Shown here one piece after another: positions 1 through 8,403 of a stretch of DNA of 64,000 nt. A model generated the notes under the pieces. The model did not search any database. It was not told the DNA's origin and saw only the letters and a program-made list of their open reading frames with translations. Within the stretch, counting starts at the first letter, position 1. Each line of letters opens with the position of its first letter. Position numbers and translations under genes: made by a program. The stretch is taken from the NCBI GenBank assembly GCA_963836015.1, contig CAWIIF010000006.1, positions 62,001-126,000 on the forward strand, read 5' to 3'. Origin of the DNA: CAWCDJ01 sp963836015. GTDB taxonomy: Bacteria > Acidobacteriota > Terriglobia > Bryobacterales > Bryobacteraceae.

Positions 1-21
1 AGAAGGTAGCCATTGGGCTTG

Positions 22-168
22 TTAAGCATCGAAATCCAACTTGACGCGTAGTCCCATCTCGTACTTTCGCTTCTCGGCGACCCGTACGCGGCCATTCGCA
101 GGATAGATCCCCGCCCGTCGCCCTGCGTTTGGCGAATTCGGCCGAAGACGATGGCCGGCGGTCGCCGC
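22..168 (-). other. Open reading tail, possible 3' remnant of an unidentified gene
   Basis: Directly downstream of the VOC gene's stop, the same minus-strand frame stays open for about 48 codons and ends in TAA at 22-24. Its last residues read RKYEMGLRVKLDFDA. No start codon with a ribosome binding site is visible, apart from a late ATG near the end. An ending rich in alternating aromatic and basic residues is reminiscent of outer-membrane barrel C-termini, but the match is too short to name a family. It could equally be chance. Confidence 0.15.
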
Positions 169-1092
169 TCATGGGAGCATTGGCGAGCAGCACGGTTTCT
201 CGACGGGCTTCGGCTCCATCAGCTCCGTCCGCGTCAGGTTCGCGTCATAGAGGTTGAGCTGCCACTTGCCGTCGCGGCCGATCTTCGGGCCTTGCGCCGG
301 ATCGAGGCCGCGATCCTTGACGGTCTTATAGCCTGCCGCAACACTGGGGACGCCGAGCGCCATGTGGTTCATGACGCCCAGGGTCCGCTGGCTCGGATTC
401 TTCACGTTCAGCATGTACTCGAACCAGTCGGTGCCGTCCGGGACCCGCATGTCCACCCAGCTGGTCTGGTCGTCGGTCATGCCGCCGTGCCAGAACTCGC
501 GGAAACCGAGAATGTCGCGGTACAGGGCATCGAAGGCGGCGCGGTCCGATACGGTCGTACCCACGTGGATGATCCGCTCGGAGATGCGCGTGGCCGGCAG
601 AAACTTCCCGAAATTCCGCGAGTGCAGGGATCCCGGCAGATACTGGACGAATTCGACGTCGTGGCCGTCCGGGTCCTTGATCATGAAGCTCAGGTTCCCA
701 TCCAGTCCCTTGCGCAGTGTGTCGGGAACCCTCACGCCCTTGCTCGCCAGGTAATCGCGCAACTCCCGCGCATCGTCGGTCTCGAACGCGATGTGCGAAA
801 GGACCAGTTGCTCCGGACCCTTCCAGCCAGGGAACACCTCGATGTACTGGTGATCGTTGACTTTGAAGTAGACCAGCATGAGCCCGCCCTCCGGCCGGTC
901 GAGCTGGAATGCCTCGGCGAAGCCCAGTTGCCGGCCGTAGAACGCGCGCGCGGCGTCCAGGTTATCCGTGCGCAGTCCGATGTGAGCGACGCCCACGATG
1001 TGCGGCCGCTTGGGTGCGGCTGCCGTCTGGGCGGATCCGGTAATCGCCAGCGCCATGAGGGCGGCGGCGCACAAAACTGCTCGGGAGGTCAT
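169..1092 (-). CDS. Secreted two-domain VOC (glyoxalase/dioxygenase superfamily) protein
   Basis: The product is 307 residues. I start it at ATG 1092 because a clear signal peptide follows (MTSRAVLCAAALMALAITGSA); the frame is open further upstream but lacks a secretion signal there. Two VOC modules are visible: the first opens with HIVGVAHIGLRTDN near residue 31, the second with ERIIHVGTTVSDRAAFDALYRDILGF near residue 165. VOC proteins use paired beta-alpha-beta-beta-beta units to hold a metal and act on small molecules as glyoxalases, dioxygenases or resistance proteins. The substrate cannot be told from sequence. The likely site of action is the periplasm. It lies 16 bases downstream of an RND adaptor gene on the same strand and may be cotranscribed with it. 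Confidence 0.8.
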   Translation of the reverse strand: MTSRAVLCAAALMALAITGSAQTAAAPKRPHIVGVAHIGLRTDNLDAARAFYGRQLGFAEAFQLDRPEGGLMLVYFKVNDHQYIEVFPGWKGPEQLVLSHIAFETDDARELRDYLASKGVRVPDTLRKGLDGNLSFMIKDPDGHDVEFVQYLPGSLHSRNFGKFLPATRISERIIHVGTTVSDRAAFDALYRDILGFREFWHGGMTDDQTSWVDMRVPDGTDWFEYMLNVKNPSQRTLGVMNHMALGVPSVAAGYKTVKDRGLDPAQGPKIGRDGKWQLNLYDANLTRTELMEPKPVEKPCCSPMLP

Positions 1093-1108
1093 CACGAGCC
1101 AGTATAAG

Positions 1109-2425
1109 TCACATCCCGTGGGGATCGAGCGCCACTTCCTCGCCTTCCGCGAGACCCGAAACAATGGCGGCACGGGTGTTGTTCTGTCCTCCCACTTCCA
1201 CTTCCCGCGGGGTGAATGTCTCGGCCTGCTTGACGTAGACAACCGCCTTGCCGGCGCGCTCCAGAACGGCCTCCCGTGGGAGGATGATGCCCGCCTGGTC
1301 ATCGTCCACCACCACGTCCGCGCTGGCGGTGAGATCGGGAATCACGCGCGCATCGCCGCCTGCGATCTTGAGCCGAAGGGGGATGCTGCGGACGTAGTAG
1401 TTGGTGCGCCGGCCTCCGGTCGCCAGCGCGCCCACCGACTCCACCTGGCCGCTCAGCACGATCTCGGGAAACGCGTCGAAGCGCACCGTGGCTCGCTGCC
1501 CGATGTGGAAGATCTCGCTCTCGGCCTGGCTCATGGTGGCGTCCAACAGCATGTTGGATGAATCCACCACCCGCAGGAACGGCTGGCCGGGCGCCAGCTC
1601 GTCGCCGAGCTTGATCTGGTTCATTTCGCCGTGGCGCCGGAGTGTCTGCAGCACCACCTGGCCATTCATGGGCGCCTGGATCTCACAGCGCCGCGCATCG
1701 GTCTGATGCCGTTTCAAGTGCCGCACCTGCCGCTGGTACGCCAGCTCGAGGATACGCATCTCGGTCCGCTGCCGCTCCCGGACCATTCCGACCTGCTCCT
1801 CCAGCCCCTTGTAGACGGCCCGGGCCTGCAAGACCGCGAGTTTCAGCAGCTCGGCGGTGATCGCCGGCTTCACCGCCACGGTCCGCGCATCCAACTCCGC
1901 TTTCTGGAGCTCGCCTTTGGCGGCGCGCACGTCTTGCAGTAGCAGTTCCATCTCGGCGGCATGCTGGGCCTGCCTGCGGCGGAGTTCGATGGCGGCCTGC
2001 GAAAGCATGTCCTGCACGTCGTCCAGGTGGTCGACAATCGCCTGATTGTCGATCTTCGCGACAATCTGACCCTCGCGCACGATCGAGCCGGACTCGGCCA
2101 GAAAGGTAAGGACCAGCCCGCGGCCGGTGTCCGGAGCCTGCAGGATGGGCGCCACCACCATGGCGGACCGGCGGGCCGAAACGGATCCGGCCACCCGGCG
2201 TGTCGATTCGATCGAACCGTGGACCGCCCGCACGGTGCGGACCACCGGGGCGGCCGCCTGTCTGCTTTGCCGCCCGGCGCGAAACCAACCGGCGGCCGCG
2301 GCGGCCAGGACTACCAGGCATCCCACGGCCACCCACGACTGGCCGGGCATCAGGCGCTTGGGCGGAGGGGCCTGCGGGTGGGAGTCGCTCTCGGGCGAGG
2401 TCGCGTGACTGACAAATGCAGACAT
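1109..2425 (-). CDS. Efflux RND transporter periplasmic adaptor (HlyD/MacA-type), copy 2
   Basis: The product is 438 residues. It has a cytoplasmic Pro-rich N-terminus, one membrane anchor near residues 31-48 (VAVGCLVVLAAAAAGWF), a lipoyl/barrel-sandwich half with VAKIDNQAIVDHLDDV, a long Glu/Arg/Gln-rich alpha-hairpin (about residues 135-240), and a beta-barrel ending in the typical VVSGLAEGEEVALDP segment. These proteins bridge an inner-membrane pump and an outer-membrane channel in tripartite efflux. It is a clear paralogue of the gene 48 bases upstream, sharing the ATVRFDAFPE / GQVESVGALA..GGR..NYYVRSIP core. No pump subunit or TolC-like gene is adjacent, so the exported substrate is unknown. 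Confidence 0.88.
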   Translation of the reverse strand: MSAFVSHATSPESDSHPQAPPPKRLMPGQSWVAVGCLVVLAAAAAGWFRAGRQSRQAAAPVVRTVRAVHGSIESTRRVAGSVSARRSAMVVAPILQAPDTGRGLVLTFLAESGSIVREGQIVAKIDNQAIVDHLDDVQDMLSQAAIELRRRQAQHAAEMELLLQDVRAAKGELQKAELDARTVAVKPAITAELLKLAVLQARAVYKGLEEQVGMVRERQRTEMRILELAYQRQVRHLKRHQTDARRCEIQAPMNGQVVLQTLRRHGEMNQIKLGDELAPGQPFLRVVDSSNMLLDATMSQAESEIFHIGQRATVRFDAFPEIVLSGQVESVGALATGGRRTNYYVRSIPLRLKIAGGDARVIPDLTASADVVVDDDQAGIILPREAVLERAGKAVVYVKQAETFTPREVEVGGQNNTRAAIVSGLAEGEEVALDPHGM

Positions 2426-2473
2426 TCAGACCTGATATTCCATCTTACAGAATATGGCCCGCAAATTGTGGAA

Positions 2474-3799
2474 CTAATTGCCAGCCAGCGGCTCGATCGC
2501 GACCTGGTCGCCTTCCGCCAGCCCGGAGACCACCGAAACCTCGGTCGTGCCGTACGCCCCGATTTCCACTTCCCGGGGAGCGATCGTATCGCCCTGTTTC
2601 ACGTAGACGACCGGTTTGCCGTCCTTTTCCCGTACGGCTTCCCGTGGAACGAGCAGCCCGTTATCATGCTCGCCGACCACCACATCGGCGCTGGCCGTCA
2701 GGTCCGGCAGCAGGCGGGAATCATTTCCATCCAGCGAGATCCGCACAGGGATCGAGCGGACATAGTAGTTCTCACTGCGGCCGCCCACCGCCAGCGCTCC
2801 CACCGATTCCACCTGCCCGTGCATCACCATGCCGGGATAGGCATCGAACCGCACGGTGGCGCGCTGCCCCAGGTGGAGCTGTTGAACGTCCACCTGGTTG
2901 ACGGTCGCGTCCACGTACATCCCCGTAAGATCCACCACGCGCATGAAGGGCTGTCCGGGCCACAACTGGTCGCCCTGCCGCACTTGCGCGGTCTGGCCCT
3001 GCCGCTGGATGGTCTTGAGGACCGCGATTCCCCTGATGGGAGAGCGGATCGTGAAACGGCTGAGGTCGATGCGATGGCGATTGCGGTGGCTCACCTGCTC
3101 TTCCTGCGTGATTTCGGCGATCCGCATGTCGGCGTGCTGGCTCTCGGCGACGAGCGGCAGTTCGCGCACCGCATCCGCGTAGGTGGCCTCCGCCTCCTCC
3201 AGGTTGAGCTTCAGCAGTTCCTGATCGATGCGGCTGCGGACATCGAGCGCGAGCATATCCTGCCTGGCCGAATCCACTCCGGCTTTGGCCACGCGCACGG
3301 CCTGCCGGGCCGCCTCGGTCGCGGCTGCCTGCTGCGCCTTGAGTTTGACCAGGTCCATAGCGCTCTGGTCCACCTGCGCCTCGACGTCGTCCAGGTGGTC
3401 CGCGACGGCGCGGCCATCGATCTTCGCGATGACCTGTCCTTTGCCGACCTTGGCCCCGGATTCAACCAGGTATTGGAGCACCATCGTGTTGCCCGAATCG
3501 GGCGCCCGAACTCGGGGCGACAGAATCGTGGCGAATTCCTTCGCGGTGGTGGAGCCGGTCAACCGCAAGGTCTGCCACAGAATGCCTCGCCCGGCCCGGA
3601 CCGTGCGGACCATGGCGGCGGCACCGGGTTTGGCCTGCCGCGCGTTGTAATTCAGCCAGGCGCCGGCGGCGAGAAGGACCACTACCAGCGCGGCGATCAG
3701 CCAGCGGTAGGCTCCTGTTCGCGGCGGTACCGGGAGCGGCTCGTGTCTTTCGGGTGCGGGTGAAGGTTGAGGAAGTACAGGACCAGGAAGAGCAGACAT
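2474..3799 (-). CDS. Efflux RND transporter periplasmic adaptor (HlyD/MacA-type), copy 1
   Basis: The product is 441 residues. It has one N-terminal membrane segment (LIAALVVVLLAAGAWLNY, near residue 34), the sequence VIAKIDGRAVADHLDDVEAQVDQ in the lipoyl-like half, a long alpha-hairpin, and a C-terminal barrel/membrane-proximal domain ending VVSGLAEGDQVAIEPLAGN. The family connects ABC or RND inner-membrane exporters to outer-membrane channels. It precedes the second adaptor on the same strand with a 48-base gap, so the two are probably one transcription unit. The duplication could supply a heteromeric adaptor ring or two separate pumps encoded elsewhere; sequence alone does not decide. The start ATG lacks a strong Shine-Dalgarno sequence. 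Confidence 0.88.
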   Translation of the reverse strand: MSALPGPVLPQPSPAPERHEPLPVPPRTGAYRWLIAALVVVLLAAGAWLNYNARQAKPGAAAMVRTVRAGRGILWQTLRLTGSTTAKEFATILSPRVRAPDSGNTMVLQYLVESGAKVGKGQVIAKIDGRAVADHLDDVEAQVDQSAMDLVKLKAQQAAATEAARQAVRVAKAGVDSARQDMLALDVRSRIDQELLKLNLEEAEATYADAVRELPLVAESQHADMRIAEITQEEQVSHRNRHRIDLSRFTIRSPIRGIAVLKTIQRQGQTAQVRQGDQLWPGQPFMRVVDLTGMYVDATVNQVDVQQLHLGQRATVRFDAYPGMVMHGQVESVGALAVGGRSENYYVRSIPVRISLDGNDSRLLPDLTASADVVVGEHDNGLLVPREAVREKDGKPVVYVKQGDTIAPREVEIGAYGTTEVSVVSGLAEGDQVAIEPLAGN

Positions 3800-3815
3800 T
3801 GTAATGGAGGTTAAC

Positions 3816-4286
3816 CTAACATTCTATAATAGCGCCGGCCCCCGGGCTGCTGTGCGATTGCTCGCGCGCGGCGCTCGTGGCCAGCTCGTCGCAGCGATTG
3901 TTGTCGGTATGGTTGGCATGTCCTTTCGTCCAGGACCAGGTGGTCTTGTGCCGGCTGGCCTGTTCGTCCAGAGCCTTCCAGAGATCCTGGTTGACCACCG
4001 GCTTCTTAGCCGCCGTCATCCAGCCTTTTCTCTTCCAGCCGTGGATCCAGGTAGTGATTCCGTTCTTGAGATACTCCGAATCCGTCACCACTTCCACGGC
4101 GCAATTCTCGCGGAGCGCGCTCAGGCCTTCGATCGCCGCGCGCAGCTCCATGCGGTTATTGGTGGTATGCGGCTCGCTGCCCCACATCTCCTTCTTGTGC
4201 CCGTTGTAGCGGAGAATCGCGGCCCATCCGCCGGGCCCGGGGTTGCCTAAACAGGCGCCGTCGGTGATCAGTTGAACCTGCTTCAC
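3816..4286 (-). CDS. rnhA: Ribonuclease HI
   Basis: The product is 156 residues, the usual length. RNase HI cleaves the RNA strand of RNA-DNA hybrids, removing Okazaki primers and R-loops in the cytoplasm. The catalytic acidic set is visible: ITDGACLGNPGPGG (first Asp), NNRMELRAAIEGL (Glu), VTDSEYLKNG (Asp), and the C-terminal GHANHTDNNRCDELA (His loop and last Asp). Its start overlaps the stop of the dus gene by four bases, so the two are translationally coupled. The C-terminal tail GAGAIIEC ends 17 bases before the adaptor gene. Confidence 0.96.
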   Translation of the reverse strand: MKQVQLITDGACLGNPGPGGWAAILRYNGHKKEMWGSEPHTTNNRMELRAAIEGLSALRENCAVEVVTDSEYLKNGITTWIHGWKRKGWMTAAKKPVVNQDLWKALDEQASRHKTTWSWTKGHANHTDNNRCDELATSAAREQSHSSPGAGAIIEC

Positions 4287-5293
4287 GAGGCCAGCACCGG
4301 TTCGGTCTGGAAGAACTGATCGACCAGGTCGAGGATCACCTGGGCCTCCTGCGCATGGTAGATGGACGCGCGAAGCTGGGCGCCGTGGCGCACCCCGTGC
4401 GTGAAATAAGTGGCGAATTGCTTCATTTTGCCGACGCAGTCCTTCTCGCGGCGTTCGAGGAGCATGGCATAGTATTGGCGCATCATTTCGTAGCGGTCGC
4501 GCTGGGTAGGCTGTTCATAGGTTGCGGTCGCGAGATACTGCTGAATCTGCCGGAAGATCCACGGATTGGAGCTGGCGGTGCGGCCGATCATCACGGCGTC
4601 GCAGCGAGTCTCCTCCACCATCCTTACCGCGTCCTCGGGGGTAACGATGTCTCCATTGCCGATGACCGGAATCCGCACCGCCGCTTTGACTTCGGCGATC
4701 CGCGTCCAGTCGGCTTTGCCGCTGTATCCCTGCTCACGCGTGCGGGGGTGCAGGGCGATTGCATTCAGTCCGCAGTCTTCGGCCAGTTGCGCCATCTTCA
4801 CCGCCACCAGCTCCTGATCGTTCCAGCCGGCGCGGTATTTCATGGTGAAGGGGATCGAGATCGCGGCGCGCACTTCGCGCAGCAGGCGCTCCACCAGGGG
4901 AAGATCGCGCAGCAAACCGGAACCGCCGTTGCACTTCACCACCTTATTCACCGGGCAGCCGAAGTTGAGGTCGAGAATATCGAAGCCGAGATCCTGGCAG
5001 ACGCGAGCGGCCTCCGCCATCACCTTTGGGTCGGCGCCGAAAAGCTGAGCCGAAATGGGGTGCTCGTCCGGGTCGAATGCCAGGTATTTCAAGGTCTTGG
5101 TGGGTTTGCGGGCGCCCAGCGCAGCGCTCACACCATGCGAGCTGGTGAACTCGGTCATGATCAGGCCGCATCCGCCCAGGCTCCGGATGAAGCGCCGGAA
5201 CACCGTATCCGTTACGCCCGCCATGGGGGCCAGGACGGTGGCTGGGGAGATCGTCACCGGACCAATGGAAAATCCTGTAGGGAAGGACTGCAT
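4283..5293 (-). CDS. dusB: tRNA-dihydrouridine synthase (DusB-like)
   Basis: The product is 336 residues. This FMN enzyme uses NADPH to reduce specific uridines in the tRNA D-loop. It shows LAPMAGVTDTVFRR at residues 21-34, the active-site motif DLNFGCPVNKV with the catalytic Cys near 113, a MKYRAGW segment, and VIGNGDIVTPEDA plus VMIGRTASSNPWIF in the phosphate-binding end of the TIM barrel. Length and motif order fit the DusB/NifR3 branch best, but subfamily (and thus target position) is an inference. It is the first gene of a dus-rnhA pair and diverges from the Pro-rich protein gene across an 88-base gap. Confidence 0.93.
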   Translation of the reverse strand: MQSFPTGFSIGPVTISPATVLAPMAGVTDTVFRRFIRSLGGCGLIMTEFTSSHGVSAALGARKPTKTLKYLAFDPDEHPISAQLFGADPKVMAEAARVCQDLGFDILDLNFGCPVNKVVKCNGGSGLLRDLPLVERLLREVRAAISIPFTMKYRAGWNDQELVAVKMAQLAEDCGLNAIALHPRTREQGYSGKADWTRIAEVKAAVRIPVIGNGDIVTPEDAVRMVEETRCDAVMIGRTASSNPWIFRQIQQYLATATYEQPTQRDRYEMMRQYYAMLLERREKDCVGKMKQFATYFTHGVRHGAQLRASIYHAQEAQVILDLVDQFFQTEPVLAS

Positions 5294-5381
5294 GCGCCTC
5301 GGATTACTTAATTTTAACGGTTGCGGGGCGGAAACGGAACAGGGCGCCGGTCCGTCACTCTGGTTTGAGGAGTATGACGAA

Positions 5382-6332
5382 ATGAAGCCGGTGCAAATTG
5401 GCCTTCTGGTGATCGCCGGGGCGATCGGTGGGGCCCTCGTAATGAAGCTGATGCAGAGGGCGCCCGCTCCACTTCCGAAACCGGTTGCGGTGGCTCAGGT
5501 GCAGACGCCGGCGCCGGCCCCGGTGCCTCCAGCTCCCGCGCCCGTCGAAGCGGCGCCCGCTCCGGTCGAAACCGCCAAGCCATCGCCGGTAGAGCCGCCT
5601 AAACACGTGGTCCGGCATCGCGAAGCTTCCCGGCCCAAGCCGGTTTCGAAGCCCGAACCGGCTCCGGTAGTCGAGGCGAGGAACGAACCGCCGGCCCAGG
5701 TGACGGCGCAGGAGCCCGTTCCGGCCCAGCCTACTCCTTCGGTCGCCCCACCCGCGCGTCCGGAGCCCGAGCCTCCGGCCCCCGCCCCCGAACCTCCGCC
5801 TCCGCCCAACCGGGTGACGCTGAACGCCGGAATGTTGATTCCGGTGCGCCTGGTGGACGGGTTGTCGTCGGAGCGCAACATGCCGGGGGACCTCTTCACC
5901 GCCACTCTGGATAAAGAGTTGGTGGTAGACGGGTTCGTGATCGCCGAACGCGGCGCGCGGGTGGAAGGCCGGGTGGTGGCATCGGATCGTGGCGGAAAAG
6001 TGAAGGGCGTAGCCGCCCTGGCCGTCGAACTGACGCGGCTTCACACCTCCGACGGCCAGACCGTCGCGGTTCAAACCGATAGCTTCGAGCGCCACGCCGA
6101 TGTTTCGCACCAGGAGGACGCCATGAAGGTCGGGGCCGGCGCAGCGGTAGGAGCAATCATCGGCGCGATCGCCGGCGGTGGCAAGGGCGCGGCCATCGGC
6201 GCGGGTGTAGGCGGCGGCGCGGGCGCAGGCGACGTCCTGCTGACGCGCGGCAAGCCTGTCACCCTGCCCTCGGAAACCAGAATCAACTTTCGTCTGCGCA
6301 ATCCGGTGACGTTGACCGAGCGGCGAGGGTAG
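5382..6332 (+). CDS. Membrane-anchored Pro-rich protein with glycine-zipper domain
   Basis: The product is 316 residues from ATG 5382, preceded by GAGGAG. An N-terminal membrane anchor (IGLLVIAGAIGGALVMKLM) is followed by about 120 residues of Pro/Ala/Glu-rich periplasm-spanning sequence. A folded C-terminal part begins NRVTLNAGMLIPVRLVDGLSSERNMPGD and ends with a glycine zipper (VGAGAAVGAIIGAIAGGGKG...). The C-terminal part resembles TrbI/VirB10-like beta domains and acidobacterial proteins of unknown function. Glycine zippers usually insert into or pack within membranes. The likely location is inner membrane spanning toward the envelope. No enzymatic motif is visible. It stands alone between the divergent dus gene and a palindromic repeat. 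Confidence 0.75.
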   Translation: MKPVQIGLLVIAGAIGGALVMKLMQRAPAPLPKPVAVAQVQTPAPAPVPPAPAPVEAAPAPVETAKPSPVEPPKHVVRHREASRPKPVSKPEPAPVVEARNEPPAQVTAQEPVPAQPTPSVAPPARPEPEPPAPAPEPPPPPNRVTLNAGMLIPVRLVDGLSSERNMPGDLFTATLDKELVVDGFVIAERGARVEGRVVASDRGGKVKGVAALAVELTRLHTSDGQTVAVQTDSFERHADVSHQEDAMKVGAGAAVGAIIGAIAGGGKGAAIGAGVGGGAGAGDVLLTRGKPVTLPSETRINFRLRNPVTLTERRG

Positions 6333-6341
6333 AACAGTGGG

Positions 6342-6382
6342 GCAGGCCTCCCGGCCTGCCCAGCGCAGGCCGGGAGGCCTGC
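6342..6382. repeat. Perfect 18-bp inverted repeat with self-complementary arms, possible bidirectional terminator
   Basis: Arm 1 at 6342-6359 (GCAGGCCTCCCGGCCTGC) is the exact reverse complement of arm 2 at 6365-6382, with a five-base spacer. Each arm is itself nearly palindromic (GCAGGCC..GGCCTGC). It sits in the 55-base gap between the convergent stops at 6332 and 6388, where a terminator would be expected, but no T-tract follows. The layout also resembles a REP-like element. Confidence 0.7.
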
Positions 6383-6387
6383 GCCAC

Positions 6388-8403
6388 CTAACTGTTCTCC
6401 AGCCCTCTCGGCGCCAGGGGCATCGTGCGAATGCGCCGGCCCGTCGCATCGAAAATCGCGTTGCCGATCGCCGGTGCGATCCCTACGATGGGCGTCTCTC
6501 CGGCTCCCGCCGATACCAGGTCTTTGCGGTCCAGCAGCACGCTCTCGATTACCGGCATATCCTTGAAGCGCGGGACCCGGTAGCGCGAAAGGCGAGGGTT
6601 CAAAATGCGGTTGTCGGCAAAATCCACCTGCTCGAACAGCGCGCCGCCGATCCCCATTGCGACCGCGCCATCCACCTGGTTGTGCAGGTGCTCGGGATTC
6701 ACTACGGCGCCGCACTCGAATGCCTCCACCACCCGCAGCACCTTGACGGCGCCGGCGGTGACGCTGATCTCGGCGCAGGTGGCCACGTAGCCGCCCTTCT
6801 CGAAGCCGGCCGCGATCCCGAAGCCGTGTCCCTCGGTCTTCTTCCGGTTCTTCCAGTCGAACTTCCCGGCCGCTGCGAGAATCACGTTGCGCAGTCGCTC
6901 GTTCTTGGCGTTCTTCAACCGGAATTCCAGCGGATCCATATGGATCGAGTGCGCCAGCTCATCCATGTAGGATTCTCGCGCGAAATGATTGGCGGTCGCC
7001 GCCAGGCCCCGATAGGAACCTTGCTTCAGGGGCGTCGTGGCCTCATGGAAATGCTCCCGCGGGTTCGGGATCTCGTAGGGCGATTGCAGCCCCGATGGCC
7101 CCGAATTGTAGTTGTGGAACTCCCAGGCGGTGATGGTTCCATCGGCATCGGCCTTTCCGCCGACATCGATCACGCCGCCCGGCCGGAAATACGCCCAGGT
7201 CATCTCCTCTTCGCGCGTCCAGTTGCGTTTAACGGGCTTGCCGGCGGCCTTGGCCAGGCGGGCTGCCTCCAGCGCGGCATCGCCGCTGTGCTTGCCGCCA
7301 TAACCCGAACCGGTATCCGGCATCAGGACATGCACGCTCTCCTCCGGAATCCCAAAGAGTCCGGAAAGCTCGCTGCGCACGCCGAAGGGGCGCTGCGTGC
7401 CCGTCCACACCGTCAACCCGTCGCCGTTCCACTCGGCCACCGCGGCACGCGGCTCGAGCGGGGTGTGAGCGATGTAGGCAATCGTATAGGAGGTCAGATC
7501 GCCCTTGGACGCCGGAGCATCCCGCGCGGTCTTGCGGAAATACTCGTACACGTCGCGGCTCGAGGTTTCGGCTTTCACCTGCTTCCAGCGGGCCTCGAGC
7601 GCGGCCAAAGCGCGGTCGGCGGAGGCCGGATCGGGCGCCACGACCCCCACGAAATTCCCTTCCCGCACCACTTTCACACCCGGCAGGGCGTCCGCCTTGG
7701 ACGCGTCCAGCGATTCCAGCGTAGCGCCGTAAGAGGGCGGATACAGCACCTTCCCGTACAGCATCCCGGGGCGGCGGACGTCGTAGGCGTAGCGGTGCGC
7801 GCCGGTGACGATGTCGCGCCCGTTCATCTTGGGCACGGACGTTCCCGCCGCTTTCCATTCCGCGGCCGGAGTGAGCGCCGCGCTGGTCGGAATCGAGCGG
7901 CTCAGCTTCTGGCCCTTGGTCAGTTCGCCGAACCCGGCGCTGTGATTTCCGGCTGTGATTCTCCCTTCGGATACCGTAATGGCCGACCGCTCCACCATCC
8001 ACTTCTGCGATGCCAGGTCGATCAGCATCTCGCGAGCCGTGGCGGCCGCCTTGCGGATCTGCGGCCACATGCGCGGCGTGGTCTGGCTCCCGAACGTGCC
8101 CATATCGAAGGGTGTGAGCGCCGTATCGCCCATCACCAGGCGGATGGAGGAGACCGGTGCGTGCAGTTCTTCCGCCGCTGCCTGGGTGAGCGAGGTGCGG
8201 GCGTTCTGCCCGACTTCGACCTTGCCGGTGTAGACCGTAACGATTCCGGCTTCGCCGATGTGCAGCCAGGCGCTCAACGCCGCGGGCATCGGCTCCCTGG
8301 TGCCGCGCCGCGCCCCTCCGCCGGATTCCTGCGCGTCGGAATCGTCCACCAGCAGCACCACGATGCCGCCGCCGAGGACCGCAAAGAAATCGCGCCGCCT
8401 CAT
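6388..8403 (-). CDS. Molybdopterin-dependent oxidoreductase large subunit (isoquinoline 1-oxidoreductase-like)
   Basis: The product is 671 residues from ATG 8403. The N-terminus MRRRDFFAVLGGGIVVLLV has a twin-arginine RRxF motif and hydrophobic core, so the folded cofactor-bearing complex is probably Tat-exported. Xanthine-oxidase-family features follow: GKVEVGQNARTSLTQAAAEEL, VWTGTQRPFGVRSEL, a GSGYGGKHSGDAALEAARLAKAAGKPV stretch around the molybdopterin, and near the C-terminus GAGETPIVGIAPAIGNAIFDATG carrying the expected active-site Glu. The enzyme hydroxylates aldehydes or N-heterocycles; the substrate is not predictable. It overlaps the 2Fe-2S subunit by ATGA coupling. No cytochrome c or maturation gene lies next to it. 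At 671 residues it is slightly shorter than many IorB proteins. Confidence 0.9.
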   Translation of the reverse strand: MRRRDFFAVLGGGIVVLLVDDSDAQESGGGARRGTREPMPAALSAWLHIGEAGIVTVYTGKVEVGQNARTSLTQAAAEELHAPVSSIRLVMGDTALTPFDMGTFGSQTTPRMWPQIRKAAATAREMLIDLASQKWMVERSAITVSEGRITAGNHSAGFGELTKGQKLSRSIPTSAALTPAAEWKAAGTSVPKMNGRDIVTGAHRYAYDVRRPGMLYGKVLYPPSYGATLESLDASKADALPGVKVVREGNFVGVVAPDPASADRALAALEARWKQVKAETSSRDVYEYFRKTARDAPASKGDLTSYTIAYIAHTPLEPRAAVAEWNGDGLTVWTGTQRPFGVRSELSGLFGIPEESVHVLMPDTGSGYGGKHSGDAALEAARLAKAAGKPVKRNWTREEEMTWAYFRPGGVIDVGGKADADGTITAWEFHNYNSGPSGLQSPYEIPNPREHFHEATTPLKQGSYRGLAATANHFARESYMDELAHSIHMDPLEFRLKNAKNERLRNVILAAAGKFDWKNRKKTEGHGFGIAAGFEKGGYVATCAEISVTAGAVKVLRVVEAFECGAVVNPEHLHNQVDGAVAMGIGGALFEQVDFADNRILNPRLSRYRVPRFKDMPVIESVLLDRKDLVSAGAGETPIVGIAPAIGNAIFDATGRRIRTMPLAPRGLENS

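Noticed and set aside
1961..3763. A 600-codon plus-strand frame across both RND adaptor genes
   Set aside because: The adaptors on the minus strand have clear motifs; the plus-strand product is low-complexity His/Arg/Gly sequence.
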